Source of the DNA: Bacteroidales bacterium
GTDB lineage: Bacteria > Bacteroidota > Bacteroidia > Bacteroidales > FEN-979
Assembly: GCA_030681475.1 (NCBI GenBank)
Contig: JAUXWT010000048.1
Location: 1 to 59,755, forward strand
Direction of reading: 5' to 3'
DNA: 59,755 nucleotides
The position numbers and the translations under genes were made by a program. Every line of letters starts with the position of its first letter. Positions within the stretch are counted from its first letter, which is position 1. This document shows, in pieces, positions 1-8,878 of the stretch. The notes below the pieces were generated by a model. It was given only the letters and a program-made list of their open reading frames with translations. It searched no databases and was not told the DNA's origin.

Positions 1-2
1 TT

Positions 3-827
3 CGATGGAACTTCTTTTCCGCAATGCCGGCATACCAGGGTGTGCATAGACGTTATTTTGTTACGTCTACGAAATCCACATATTTTGGTGGCATCAATTT
101 ATCTCAGGAAGTGGTATCGGTTTGGGTCGGGGCGGAAAGTAACTCCAATACCATGGAGCGAAAAGAGATTGTCCACCGTTTCATTGATTTGTTCGGGCAG
201 GATTGTATTGATTCTTTCCTTGCAGACCGGGAGTTCATTGGAGACGAATGGTTCAGGGATTTGATCAAAACCCGAATATCGTTTTATATCCGTATTCGTG
301 AAAACATCTGGGTTGATGTTCCCGGAAAAGGCCCGAAAAAATCCGCCTGGTTGTTTAATAGCTTGGCTTTGAACACAGCTCATCATTACCGCAATATTGT
401 TTGTATTGATGGTCAATGGGTTTATCTTTCAGGGATGAGGATTGTAAACCGTGAAAACAAAATAGAATTCGTTATTATCGCATCGTACAGATTTGACCCG
501 CTGGCATTATCCAAATATAAAGACAGATGGCAAATTGAAACTTTATTTCGGGCACTAAAATCGAGTGGGTTTAATTTTGAAGATACGCATCTCACGGATC
601 CCAATCGAATATCAAAACTACTCGCGTTAGTCTGCATCGCTTTCATTTGGGTTTATCTTGTCGGTATCAATAAAAACAATAACGGACATCCTATCAAAAT
701 CAAAAAACATGGTCGAAAAGCCTTTAGCTTGTTTAAGTTTGGGTTGATTTTTCTGACCCATGCACTGCTGAATCCCTTGTCAATAAACGATCTTGAAAAT
801 TGTATCAAAATTTTGTCATGTACTTAG
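3..827 (+). CDS. IS4-type transposase, 5' end incomplete
   Basis: This is a DDE transposase that would catalyse cut-and-paste movement of an insertion sequence. The C-terminal catalytic signature is intact: the tyrosine, arginine, glutamate and lysine in YKDRWQIETLFRALK have the Y-(2)-R-(3)-E-(6)-K spacing of IS4-family enzymes. The second acidic residue is in LADREFIG. The frame is open to the window edge; the first ATG is at 24. The stretch before SNSNTMER does not read like the family, while the first catalytic DGT can be read in another frame at bases 4-12, so the gene is probably frameshifted or decayed near its 5' end. No terminal inverted repeat is visible after the stop, where a 95-bp repeat begins at once. 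A higBA pair follows. The family call is firm; whether the element is active is doubtful. Confidence 0.8.
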   Translation, partial: RWNFFSAMPAYQGVHRRYFVTSTKSTYFGGINLSQEVVSVWVGAESNSNTMERKEIVHRFIDLFGQDCIDSFLADREFIGDEWFRDLIKTRISFYIRIRENIWVDVPGKGPKKSAWLFNSLALNTAHHYRNIVCIDGQWVYLSGMRIVNRENKIEFVIIASYRFDPLALSKYKDRWQIETLFRALKSSGFNFEDTHLTDPNRISKLLALVCIAFIWVYLVGINKNNNGHPIKIKKHGRKAFSLFKFGLIFLTHALLNPLSINDLENCIKILSCT

Positions 828-920
828 CCGTGAAGGACACAAAGTTTTTACGCGAAAGACACAAAGATCAGATATTCAGTAGTATAGACTTTGCGAACTC
901 TGCGAGAAACTTGGCGCACT
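828..920. repeat. Intergenic repeat, copy 1 (related to 6364-6468)
   Basis: About 95 bp match the element at 6364-6468 almost base for base, including ACACAAAGTTTTTACGCGAA and CTCTGCGAGAAACTTGGCGC. This copy lacks the perfect terminal arms of the other one. It fills the whole gap between the transposase stop and the higA stop. It is non-coding and of unknown function. Confidence 0.8.
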
Positions 921-921
921 T

Positions 922-1281
922 CTAGTCATAATCCTCAATTAATGCTTCATAAGGTATTTTCAATTTTTCATGAAGTTTCCGAATCATCTGCAAATTCAAC
1001 TTTCGCTTTCTATTGAAAATTTCTGAAACTCTGCTTTTATATCCGATTATTCCAGCTAAATCACTGTTTTTTAAATCCATTTGCTCCATTCGAAATTTTA
1101 TTGCTTCAATTGGATCAGGAGCTTCTATGGGATAATGCTCTTCCTCATATTTCTCAATCAGGATACTTAAAATCTCGGCTTCATCTCCCTCAGGTGTATT
1201 TTCGGGCGCATCAAAAATTATCTCAATCCTCTTTAATGCCATTTTATAATCCTTTTCTGTCTTTATTATTCTTATTTCCAT
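922..1281 (-). CDS. higA: HigA-type antitoxin (XRE helix-turn-helix)
   Basis: This 119-residue protein would neutralise the upstream HigB toxin and repress the pair. The C-terminal half (about residues 60-115) is a Cro/C1-type helix-turn-helix, with NSDLAGIIGYKSRVSEIFN as the recognition region and KRKLNLQMIRKLHEKLKIP following. The acidic N-terminal part (about 1-55) is typical of HigA proteins of the GraA/HigA type. It starts 5 bases after the toxin stop, the toxin-first order that defines higBA loci. The stop directly abuts the 828-920 repeat. The alternative, a stand-alone XRE regulator, is unlikely given the partner. Confidence 0.88.
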   Translation of the reverse strand: MEIRIIKTEKDYKMALKRIEIIFDAPENTPEGDEAEILSILIEKYEEEHYPIEAPDPIEAIKFRMEQMDLKNSDLAGIIGYKSRVSEIFNRKRKLNLQMIRKLHEKLKIPYEALIEDYD

Positions 1282-1286
1282 GTCTG

Positions 1287-1580
1287 TTAAATTTTATCCA
1301 CATCAATTTTATTATATTCATTATGCATACCAATAAACCGTATAAATACCCATTGTCGTTGGTAATTTATTTTCACAACCAACCTGTATTTATTCCCACA
1401 AATATCAAAAACTACCCTGCCAGATTTGAGAATACTTGCTTTTGGATATTCACTTTTAATCTCCCCGGGGGTTTTCCATGTTGCTTTTTTCGTCTCTTGA
1501 TACCATGATTTCAATTGCTGCTCTGAATCGGAATAAGATACCCAGAATTCTCTTAGGATCTTTTTCGAAATAACTCTCAT
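1287..1580 (-). CDS. higB: HigB-type mRNA interferase toxin
   Basis: This 97-residue RelE/HigB-superfamily protein is expected to cleave translated mRNA on the ribosome. Family-like segments are the N-terminal VISKKILREFWVSYSDSE, the central WKTPGEIKSEYPKASIL, and the strand pair GNKYRLVVKINYQRQWVFIR followed by FIGMHNEYNKID. This matches Pfam HigB_toxin proteins, which include the conserved H-x-E/D-Y near the end. The length is normal and the ORF is intact. A TAnnTTTG promoter and a palindrome lie upstream. It is the first gene of the operon with higA. Confidence 0.88.
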   Translation of the reverse strand: MRVISKKILREFWVSYSDSEQQLKSWYQETKKATWKTPGEIKSEYPKASILKSGRVVFDICGNKYRLVVKINYQRQWVFIRFIGMHNEYNKIDVDKI

Positions 1581-1604
1581 CGTACTACTTTGTCAATTAT
1601 GCTA

Positions 1605-1637
1605 CAAACATACATAAAAAAGTTACCAGTTTGGTAA
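1605..1637 (-). promoter_or_regulatory. higBA promoter and probable HigA operator
   Basis: On the minus strand TATGTTTG (1605-1612) fits the Bacteroidota -7 element TAnnTTTG, 25 bases before the higB ATG. Just upstream is a perfect inverted repeat, TTACCA-GTT-TGGTAA (1623-1637). A palindrome between the two promoter boxes is where an antitoxin autorepressor is expected to bind. No clear TTTG -33 box is seen. The operator role is inferred from position and symmetry. Confidence 0.6.
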
Positions 1638-1845
1638 TTATTATTGAAGAATTTTCAAAGGGTCTTTTGGCATTTTTGCTTTCCAGCAGCTAAGCGTCCC
1701 CTAAACCATTTTTGTGTAAGCAGTACTTATAAATGCAGATTTTCAGTAAATAAGAATGCAAATAAATCTGCATCGTTAATTGTGCTCAATCAATAAAATA
1801 AATTATTTTTTTTCCGTTATATATTGTCCTTAAAAAAAAGTGAAA

Positions 1846-2244
1846 ATGAAAACCTTATTAAGCATGATCAACAAAAACCTTCGGTTTGCAGTCGGCCTGA
1901 TCGCACTGACCCTGGTATCTGTATCTTCCATCTATGCCCAGGGCAACAAGGCCGGGGAGCGCGGTCAACCCACCCCCGAAGACCGCGCCAAACGCAACAC
2001 AGAAATGATGAAGCAAGGATTGTCGCTTACCTCCGCACAGGAGACCAAAGTTCTGGCCATCAATCTCAAATATGCCAAAAAGAACGATGAGGCGAGGAAG
2101 ATCACAGATATGGAAACAAAGAGTAAGACATTCATGGATCTGAACAAGCAGAAAGACGATGAATTTAAAGCTGTTTTAACGCCAACCCAGTTTAAAACCT
2201 ACCTCAAGCAGGTCGAGGAGATGAAGGCCAAACGGCGCAAGTAA
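1846..2244 (+). CDS. Small exported Spy/DUF4890-like protein
   Basis: This is a secreted or periplasmic protein of about 132 residues with no certain function. The N-terminus is a signal peptide with a hydrophobic core (LIALTLVSVSSIYA) before QGNK. The mature part is charged and helical, with TPEDRAKRNTEMMKQGLSLT and a second LTPTQFKTYLKQVEEMKAK, the two LTxxQ-like segments typical of Spy/CpxP-type and Bacteroidota DUF4890 proteins. These are periplasmic chaperone-like or stress proteins. A GTG lies two codons earlier at 1840; the ATG at 1846 is preferred because it gives a normal basic n-region. The gene converges on the receptor relic at 2271-4171. Confidence 0.65.
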   Translation: MKTLLSMINKNLRFAVGLIALTLVSVSSIYAQGNKAGERGQPTPEDRAKRNTEMMKQGLSLTSAQETKVLAINLKYAKKNDEARKITDMETKSKTFMDLNKQKDDEFKAVLTPTQFKTYLKQVEEMKAKRRK

Positions 2245-2270
2245 TTATTCAGTGAATAGCGCAAAACCTT

Positions 2271-2410
2271 AAAAATGACCATAATGCCGATGGCAGGCAA
2301 TATGGTCCCTGCCTTGTTTTCTATGGTGCGGAGTTTGTACCGGTCTTGTCCATACTGGTCAACATATTTCGTTACCGATCCGTCTTCCTGGGTGTTGACC
2401 AGCAGAACTG
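2271..2410 (-). pseudogene. Detached C-terminal fragment of the TonB receptor
   Basis: Just past the stop of the next gene, a different minus-strand frame reads TVLLVNTQEDGSVTKY... and ends ENKAGTILPAIGIMVIF. Many Bacteroidota TonB receptors of this type end with a similar strand (ENxAGTxLPxIGxxVxF). The fragment therefore appears to be the true C-terminus of the receptor, separated by a deletion and frameshift at about 2411. The call rests on recognition of the family ending, not on an alignment. Confidence 0.65.
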
Positions 2411-4171
2411 TTAATCAAGATATCCCCTTCCCTGTGCATTCCATGCCGTCACAAGTCCCGATTTGTCCATATCCCAGGGGGTATAAGGCTGGCCGCCGGC
2501 AAACCGCCATTTGGCCCCGATTTCCCAATTTCCCTTGAATTTCCTTCCCACGGTTACATTGATCAGGTGGCGGTTATCCCAGGCTGAAGGGATATAATCG
2601 CCGGTGAAAGTCGTAAACTCGCTGCGGACAAATGTATAGGTCAGGATCACATTGAACTTAAAAAAGTCAGCGTTTCTCACCAGTACTTCAAAGCCATAAG
2701 CCCGGCCATTTGATAGCGGGAGGAGAGGTTCATCGCCCACAGCCCCGAAATCAGTTCCTTTGCTTGCCAGCGCCACTGAATCCCGGATAGAAAAGGGATA
2801 GTTCGCGTAAAACTTGCCAAACCCTTCGAGGGAGATCTTGGTCTTCGTATCAGGCTGATATTCAAGCCCCAAAACCACATGGTCGGCAGAGATATATTTA
2901 ATGCCCAGCGAATCATTGACCAGGGCGCCGTTGTTGCTTCGGAAACCGAGTGAAGTATAGGCCGGCAACTGATAATAACGCCCCATGTTGAAATTCAGGA
3001 AAAATTTATCGGGAACAAAGGCATAGGATGCAGACAATCGCGGAGAGAACTGGTCCAGCAGGTTGTTCATCTTGTTGGCATATTTTGCATCTTCCAGTCC
3101 GGCGCCATAGGTGATCTTCCATTTGACAAGGTCGGTAAGTCCTTCGTAGCGGAGTTTGTTCTCCGTCTCCTGTGAATTGTATCTGAAAAGCAGGCTGTCA
3201 GGCATCTCCACGTTATTCGTATATTTAATCTGATCGTTGTTGAGCATATTCCGGCTCACCACCCAGGTATCGTAACCCCGCGCCCGGAAGTGGCGGTAAA
3301 CAAGGCCGAAAACATAACTCCACTGGTCATTCACAGGGAGCGACTGAAGTATATACCGCTGAAATGCATCGGGGTTGGCAATCCCGGTATTCAGTTTATT
3401 GTTGTCAAGCGCTCCGATTGAAATGACCGAGATTTGGTTTCGCTTGTCCAGATCAATTTTATATTTGAACTGGTAATCGTTATATGTCGGCAGAAATGGC
3501 AGCTTCAGGGCGCTGAAGAGCAATTGGAGGTAGGAACGCCTTACCGAAAAGATCAATGAGGAATTCTTTGTCACCAAGCCATTCAGCGTGAGCGTGGAAA
3601 AGTGGTTCAGGTATGGGATTTCGACACCGTCGAGGTTGAACCGGTTTTCGCCCGGACCACCGCCACGAACGATCACATCGTTGCGGAATGACGGGGAGGA
3701 GGCCACACCGGGCAAACTCTGGATCACCTTGGAAATATCCCTGTTTGATCCGGGGCTTCTCTCAATTTCCTGGATGGTAAGCTTCTGAAGCGATACCGGA
3801 ACCTCTTCGTTCCTTTCAACAACCGATGGTTTGATCGTTACCTGCTCAAGTGTAATAATTTGCTCATCAAGCCCGATATCAATATCAGTCGTTTTTGAAT
3901 TGGTAACCAGGAAATCATCGGAGATGAATTTTTTAAATCCCACCGACGAGGCGACCAGCCGCGTAAATCCCGGTGAAACTTTGGTGATGGAATAATTTCC
4001 GTCAATATCGCTTGTGGTTCCCTGGGTGGGCTTACCGTCGATGATGATGTTTACGAAGGGGACCGGCTCATTGTTTTTATGGTTGAAAACACGGCCTTTG
4101 ACCACGCCCGTTTGTCCGAAGAAAGTTGCGCTAACGCTGAGTAACAGAAATGTCAGAAAGTATTTATGCAT
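2411..4171 (-). pseudogene. TonB-dependent receptor with internal deletions
   Basis: This is an outer-membrane receptor of 586 residues where about 800-830 is usual. It has a signal peptide (1-20), a carboxypeptidase-like beta-sandwich (about 22-110), a plug domain (about 120-190, with SLPGVASSPSFRNDVIVRGG) and part of the beta-barrel. Three places look spliced. After YLNHFST (residue 193) the plug/barrel-entry segment is missing and the text jumps to SLIFSVRRSYLQ. After YANKMNN (about 370) a strand-rich block is missing before LLDQFSPRLS. After NAQGRGYLD (586) a stop interrupts the barrel, and its last strands lie downstream in another frame. The first two losses keep the frame. It could be a decaying gene or an assembly artefact. 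As it stands it should not form a complete barrel. Confidence 0.7.
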
Positions 4172-4388
4172 AATAATTGTTGAAAAACCAATGTTGAGTC
4201 TACTCCGAAAAGTGGTTTCATTGAGAATCTACCCAATGACAATAGTCATGCCAGACGATGAAAACCTGAAAATATTACACGCAGGTATAAGAATGGTCTC
4301 AGAATTATTTTTATGGACCATCACAATAATCCTTGACATTAACGCAAACATATCATATATTTAACGATTGATCTCACCTGGAACCTCC

Positions 4389-6350
4389 ATGAAACAAGAA
4401 AAGAAACACGATACAAGAAATACGCAGCAAAAGAAGCCATCTGCGGGGAAGGATAAAGCAAGTTCAACCAAAACACTCCTTATCTGGAATGTGGTGATCG
4501 CGGCGATCGCCTTCATTGCTTTTTCCCCCGCCCTCACCGGTGAGTTCCTGGGTTGGGATGATTACAATTATATCAAGGACAATCCGCTGATCAGGGTTTT
4601 ATCGTGGGAGAATATCGTGCATATATTTCATTATAAGACGATCGTGGTCGGCAATTACCATCCGCTGACCATGCTGAGTTATGTTATTGAATATCAATTG
4701 GCCGGACTGAATCCCGTTCTCTATCATTTTGACAACCTGGCACTGCACCTTTGCAATGTTGCTCTTTTTTCATGGCTGATGTGGCTTCTGACTAAAAAGA
4801 CCTACGCCACGCTCATCGCCACTGCCCTGTTCGCGTTGCACCCGATGCGAGTCGAATCGGTGGTTTGGGCTGCCGAAAGGAAGGATGTGCTTTACACCTT
4901 TTTCTTCCTGCTTTCGCTGATTTTCTATATCCATTTCCTGTTGAAGGAGAATAGAAATATTCGATACTACCTGGTATCACTCCTCTTTTTCATACTTTCG
5001 ATTCTGAGCAAGGGACAGGCCGTGGTACTGCCGCTCACGCTGTTCCTTGTGGACTACTGGTATCAAAGAAAAACAACCATCGCCAGTGTACTGAATAAAG
5101 TCCCTTTCTTTATCTTTTCCCTGGCATCGGGGATACTGGCGCTTGTTGCACAGCAATCGTCGCTTACGGAGCAAAGACTTTTAGTGCATTCATTGTTTGA
5201 CCGGCTGGCGATTGCAGCTTTTAACATTTCCGCTTACCTGTACAAGCTGGTTTACCCTTTCAATCTCAGTTGTTTCTATAAATATCCGGCGATTGATGAC
5301 ATGGGGTGGGTTTATGCAGGCGCTGTATTCGCCATTGTTGTCATTGCGGCCACTGCTTTTTTCCTGAGGAAAAACCGGGTTGTTGTTTTCGGGTCGCTGT
5401 TCTTTTTGTTTACGATTTCCATTGTCTCCCAGATCCTGCCGGTGGGAAACGCCATTATTGCCGACAGGTACACCTATATTCCCTATATCGGCCTGTTTTT
5501 CATCATCGGGGTTATCTGTGATCAGATGATTACCGGAAAACGAAAGCATTCGGCGTACTTTCTTACGGTACCCATCATTTTTATCGTGTTGTTTTCATTC
5601 AAGACCTATTCGCAGGCCAGGAGCTGGCATGACAATGAAACGCTATGGAAAAGCGCTTTAAACCAGGATCCGGATAATGGCGTGGCATATACCAATCTTG
5701 GCAAGCATTACACCGACTTAATGGAATACGCCACTGCCATCGACCTGCTGTTAAAGGCGATCCAAAACGAAGCAACATATTCAGAAAGTTATCATGCTTA
5801 CCTGAACCTTGGAACGGCCTATTCACGAATAGGGAATTACCGGGAGGCGATCAGAAACTTTTCGCTGGCGCTTGCCCGACGGCCTTTATTTGTGGAGGCC
5901 ATGTTCAACAGGGGGTTGTCATATACCTCCATAGGGCAGTATGATTCGGCTGTTGCAGATTTTACCACGATCATTTCAAAGCTGGACTCGTTGCATATCC
6001 GGTCATATTACAGCCGGGGAGTTGCCTTGAATAAATTAAACCTGACAGACCGGGCCATCGCCGATTATTCATCCGCCATCAGGATAAACCCCAATTACGG
6101 CAATGCCTATGTAAACCGGGGGAATATCTATTTTACCCGCGAGATGTTCGACCCGGCGATCGCCGACTACGATATCGCGATCGCCCTCATTCCGGATGAC
6201 GGAAAGATCTATTTAAACCGGTCGTTCGTCTATTTCAAGATGCATCGCTACAAAGAGGCGCTTGACGATGCACTGAAAGCCGCCGGTCTGAAAATGGATG
6301 TTCCCGGGAACTACATTACCGACCTGAAGAACCTGGCGAAGGCTCGGTAA
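4389..6350 (+). CDS. GT-C membrane protein with TPR tail (TMTC-like)
   Basis: This is an integral membrane protein with about ten hydrophobic segments (roughly residues 30-400) and a C-terminal block of TPRs (about 425-645). The first periplasmic loop carries an acidic pair (WDDYNYI), the position of the catalytic motif in GT-C glycosyltransferases. Conserved blocks such as NYHPLTMLSYVIEYQL, ALFALHPMRVESVVWAAERK and IADRYTYIPYIG are shared with TMTC-type O-mannosyltransferase-like proteins. A lipid-linked sugar donor and a secreted-protein acceptor are inferred. A TTG seven codons earlier (4368) is possible; the ATG at 4389 is preferred. Related genes lie at 6573-8387 and 39269-41320. Confidence 0.75.
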   Translation: MKQEKKHDTRNTQQKKPSAGKDKASSTKTLLIWNVVIAAIAFIAFSPALTGEFLGWDDYNYIKDNPLIRVLSWENIVHIFHYKTIVVGNYHPLTMLSYVIEYQLAGLNPVLYHFDNLALHLCNVALFSWLMWLLTKKTYATLIATALFALHPMRVESVVWAAERKDVLYTFFFLLSLIFYIHFLLKENRNIRYYLVSLLFFILSILSKGQAVVLPLTLFLVDYWYQRKTTIASVLNKVPFFIFSLASGILALVAQQSSLTEQRLLVHSLFDRLAIAAFNISAYLYKLVYPFNLSCFYKYPAIDDMGWVYAGAVFAIVVIAATAFFLRKNRVVVFGSLFFLFTISIVSQILPVGNAIIADRYTYIPYIGLFFIIGVICDQMITGKRKHSAYFLTVPIIFIVLFSFKTYSQARSWHDNETLWKSALNQDPDNGVAYTNLGKHYTDLMEYATAIDLLLKAIQNEATYSESYHAYLNLGTAYSRIGNYREAIRNFSLALARRPLFVEAMFNRGLSYTSIGQYDSAVADFTTIISKLDSLHIRSYYSRGVALNKLNLTDRAIADYSSAIRINPNYGNAYVNRGNIYFTREMFDPAIADYDIAIALIPDDGKIYLNRSFVYFKMHRYKEALDDALKAAGLKMDVPGNYITDLKNLAKAR

Positions 6351-6363
6351 AGATAAAAAATTA

Positions 6364-6468
6364 TAACCGCAAAGGACACAAAGTTTTTACGCGAAGGGCA
6401 CAAAGATCAGATATTCTGCAGTATATACTTTGCGAACTCTGCGAGAAACTTGGCGCTCTTTGCGGTTA
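6364..6468. repeat. 105-bp element with perfect 11-bp terminal inverted repeats
   Basis: The element begins TAACCGCAAAG (6364-6374) and ends CTTTGCGGTTA (6458-6468), exact reverse complements. The interior matches the repeat at 828-920 almost completely. It is AT-moderate and non-coding and sits in the gap between two convergent TMTC-like genes. It looks like a miniature hairpin or MITE-like repeat. The rest of the gap (6469-6572) shows nothing recognisable. Confidence 0.8.
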
Positions 6469-6572
6469 AAGGACTTTTGAGACGCCCTCTTGGGGTGGGT
6501 AGTTTTGTACTATTACCGGATAATAAATAGCTTTTCGGATTGGATAGTAACAGAAACTATAAATCAAGATTA

Positions 6573-8387
6573 TTACCGGCAATATTTGCTCAGAAGTTCA
6601 CGGGCTTCTTCGTTACCCAGGCCGGCGGCGGACTGCCAATCGGCGCAGGCGCCGGTTTTATCGTTGTCGTTGTACCTGATCTTACCCCTGTTCATGTAAG
6701 CAACCGCATTTTTGTTGTCGAGTTCGATGGCCTTTGAAAAATCTTTCGAGGCGGCAACAAAGTCTTTCAGGTTGGAGTATGTAATCCCCCTGGCGACGTA
6801 CCCGGCCACATAGGTCGGATAAATCTCAAGGGATCTGGTGTATTCCTTTAAGGCTTCATCAAATAACCCCAGGTCTGACACAGCATTGGCTTTGTTGAAA
6901 TGGGCCTGAAAGAGTTCCGGCTCGTACCTGATCGCTGTTTCGTACTGGGCAATTGCCCCATGTTTGTCGTTCAGCGTGGCAAGGGATACCCCTTTGTTTA
7001 CGTAGGCTTGTGCGTAATCAGGCTTGATGGCTACCGCCTTTTCGTAATCGGCAATCGCGCCCTTGTAGTCTTTTATCTCGGCCTTTATGAGTCCCCTGTT
7101 GCTCAATGCCATAGCCGATGCAGGGTTGGAGGCGATGGTGTGGTTATAGAAGATCAGCGGATTCTCATAATGCTTCGTATAAAAAAAGGAAAAGAGTCCC
7201 AATCCGGCCGCAAAGAGCAGCAGATAGCCGGCAATGTTCCTTTTTATTTTGCTGTCAGGCACGTCGTTGTAGATAAAAAAAAGGAGCATGACCATCCCTG
7301 CCATGGGCAGGTAGGCCCGGTGCTCGAGGTAATCATAGGCTTCGCTTCCGAGCTTATGGCTGTACATCACCCCCGGGATGACGAATACCAGGAACCACGC
7401 AAGGCCGAACAACTCTTTTGTATAAGGTTTTTGACCGAACCGGAAGATAAAGAAGACGAGGAGGGCAACCAACAGCGCCCCCAACACTGTATTCAAGGTG
7501 GTAAACCCTGACATTGGGGAGAGGTGCACCGGAATGAAAAACTTTGCGAAATATTCAGGCAGTGTCCTTAAATTATGGAAAAAAGGAGCCAGGCCGAACT
7601 CTTCAGGCGGAGCCGGGAGTTTTACAACCTGGAAACGCATATAAAAGTAGAGCAGGATGATCAATAAAAAACCGCCAAACAGGATGATCACTGACGGAAT
7701 CGGAAGCCGCCTGTTTTTCTCGAGAAATAGATAATAGAGAAAGATCAGGACCGGAATGAGAATGGCCGTTTCCTTGGAGAACATGGCAGCGGAAAATGAA
7801 AGCAGGGAAAATGCCCCGAATTTGTAATTCCGGGTGGATACCATTTTGATAAAGAAAACCAGCGAAAGTATCCCGGTTAACCCAATGAGCAGGTCGCCCC
7901 GTGAAGGAGCCCAGGCAATGGCATGAACGAACAACGGGCTGGCCAGGAAAACCATGGTGAAAATAAAAGCCGCCTTCCTGTTTTTGCCAAGCAGCGACAA
8001 CAGGTAGAACAGCGCGGAACAGGTGGCAGCATGGATCAGGATGTTGGTAAAATAAAACACCGAGCCCCTGACCATAAAGAACTGGGAATCGATCATATAA
8101 GTGACCGTTTGCAAGGGACGGTAAAAAGATACGCCCTTGTCGCTCAAAAACGCATCCCTGGCGAAGGCAAGATTGAGATTGGAAAGATCCTTCAGGATGT
8201 TCAGGTTTCCCAGAATGAGCAGATCCTCGTCGAATTTGCCAAGGTAAAAACCCAGCGCCTGGCCGTAGATCAGAAAGGAAACTGCGAAGAATAGCAAATA
8301 AACCAGCGGGATCCTCGTGATCTGATCCCAAACAGTAATAACTGCCTGCTTTTTTTGTTTGACCCTTTGTGCGGGTTGTTTTACCAT
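6573..8387 (-). CDS. GT-C membrane protein with TPR tail (TMTC-like)
   Basis: This 604-residue relative of the 4389-6350 gene has about ten to eleven membrane segments (residues 28-415), then four to five TPR units (about 420-585), such as AIADYEKAVAIKPDYAQAYV. The acidic pair of the first loop is present as FDEDLLI, followed by FYRPLQTVTYMID and AIAWAPSRGDLL, which align by eye with the corresponding blocks of the other two copies. The role is inferred as protein or lipid glycosylation. It starts 6 bases after the rubrerythrin-like gene, so it is probably the last gene of the long minus-strand operon. Confidence 0.75.
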   Translation of the reverse strand: MVKQPAQRVKQKKQAVITVWDQITRIPLVYLLFFAVSFLIYGQALGFYLGKFDEDLLILGNLNILKDLSNLNLAFARDAFLSDKGVSFYRPLQTVTYMIDSQFFMVRGSVFYFTNILIHAATCSALFYLLSLLGKNRKAAFIFTMVFLASPLFVHAIAWAPSRGDLLIGLTGILSLVFFIKMVSTRNYKFGAFSLLSFSAAMFSKETAILIPVLIFLYYLFLEKNRRLPIPSVIILFGGFLLIILLYFYMRFQVVKLPAPPEEFGLAPFFHNLRTLPEYFAKFFIPVHLSPMSGFTTLNTVLGALLVALLVFFIFRFGQKPYTKELFGLAWFLVFVIPGVMYSHKLGSEAYDYLEHRAYLPMAGMVMLLFFIYNDVPDSKIKRNIAGYLLLFAAGLGLFSFFYTKHYENPLIFYNHTIASNPASAMALSNRGLIKAEIKDYKGAIADYEKAVAIKPDYAQAYVNKGVSLATLNDKHGAIAQYETAIRYEPELFQAHFNKANAVSDLGLFDEALKEYTRSLEIYPTYVAGYVARGITYSNLKDFVAASKDFSKAIELDNKNAVAYMNRGKIRYNDNDKTGACADWQSAAGLGNEEARELLSKYCR

Positions 8388-8393
8388 ACAGCC

Positions 8394-8849
8394 CTAATTC
8401 TCCTTAAGGATATAATCATCGTACTCAACTTCGAAGGCAAGTTTGTGTTTTGATTCTTCCTGGGCAAGGCGGAGAAACAGCGCTTTCACATCGGGGTCTT
8501 CTGCTTTTCCGGCCAGGTTCGTGTACATCCTGTACGCTGCCTTCTCTTTTTTCATGGCGAGGATGAGGGCATCCTGGTACGACATGTTGGCCGAAGGTTT
8601 TACATCCACGAGGTACTCGGCGATCTTAAGGTCCCTCACCTTTTCATCCGGCAATTTGAAGCTGCCGCTTTCCCTGACGGATAAAAGATTGGCCTTATGC
8701 CGCATCTCCTCTTCGGCATATTCCTCAAACACTTTTTTGGTTTGTTGGTTATTGGACTTGGCAGCAAGTTGCAGGTAAAAATCTACCGCGGCCTGCTCCT
8801 CCCCGATCGCAAAATCGAGGATGTCGTTTATGCTGGTGAACTCTTTCAT
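8394..8849 (-). CDS. Rubrerythrin-like ferritin-fold diiron protein
   Basis: This four-helix-bundle protein of 151 residues is likely a diiron peroxidase or iron/oxidative-stress protein. The ligand pattern is duplicated as in rubrerythrins: IGEEQAAVDFY with YAEEEMRHKANL in the first half, and MKKEKAAYRMY with LAQEESKHKLAF in the second, giving two E...ExxH sets. There is no C-terminal rubredoxin Cys4 domain, so it is the short ferritin-like form. It starts 5 bases after the flavoprotein subunit and precedes the TMTC gene by 6 bases. Its place beside an iron-sulfur oxidoreductase fits oxygen protection in an anaerobe. Confidence 0.85.
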   Translation of the reverse strand: MKEFTSINDILDFAIGEEQAAVDFYLQLAAKSNNQQTKKVFEEYAEEEMRHKANLLSVRESGSFKLPDEKVRDLKIAEYLVDVKPSANMSYQDALILAMKKEKAAYRMYTNLAGKAEDPDVKALFLRLAQEESKHKLAFEVEYDDYILKEN

Positions 8850-8878
8850 ATGATTTACGATTTATGATTTACGAATGA
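8848..8878. repeat. Short stop-rich repeat overlapping two gene ends
   Basis: Copies of ATTTACGA/ATTTATGA run from the start codon of the rubrerythrin-like gene back into the end of the 1,236-residue subunit. In the coding sense they encode that protein's last residues (SFVNHKS) and its TAA. The same word occurs at 14411-14450. Confidence 0.75.

Noticed and set aside
6900-7511. 203-codon plus-strand frame
   Set aside because: It is the shadow of the TMTC-like gene on the other strand, with no start context or known domain.
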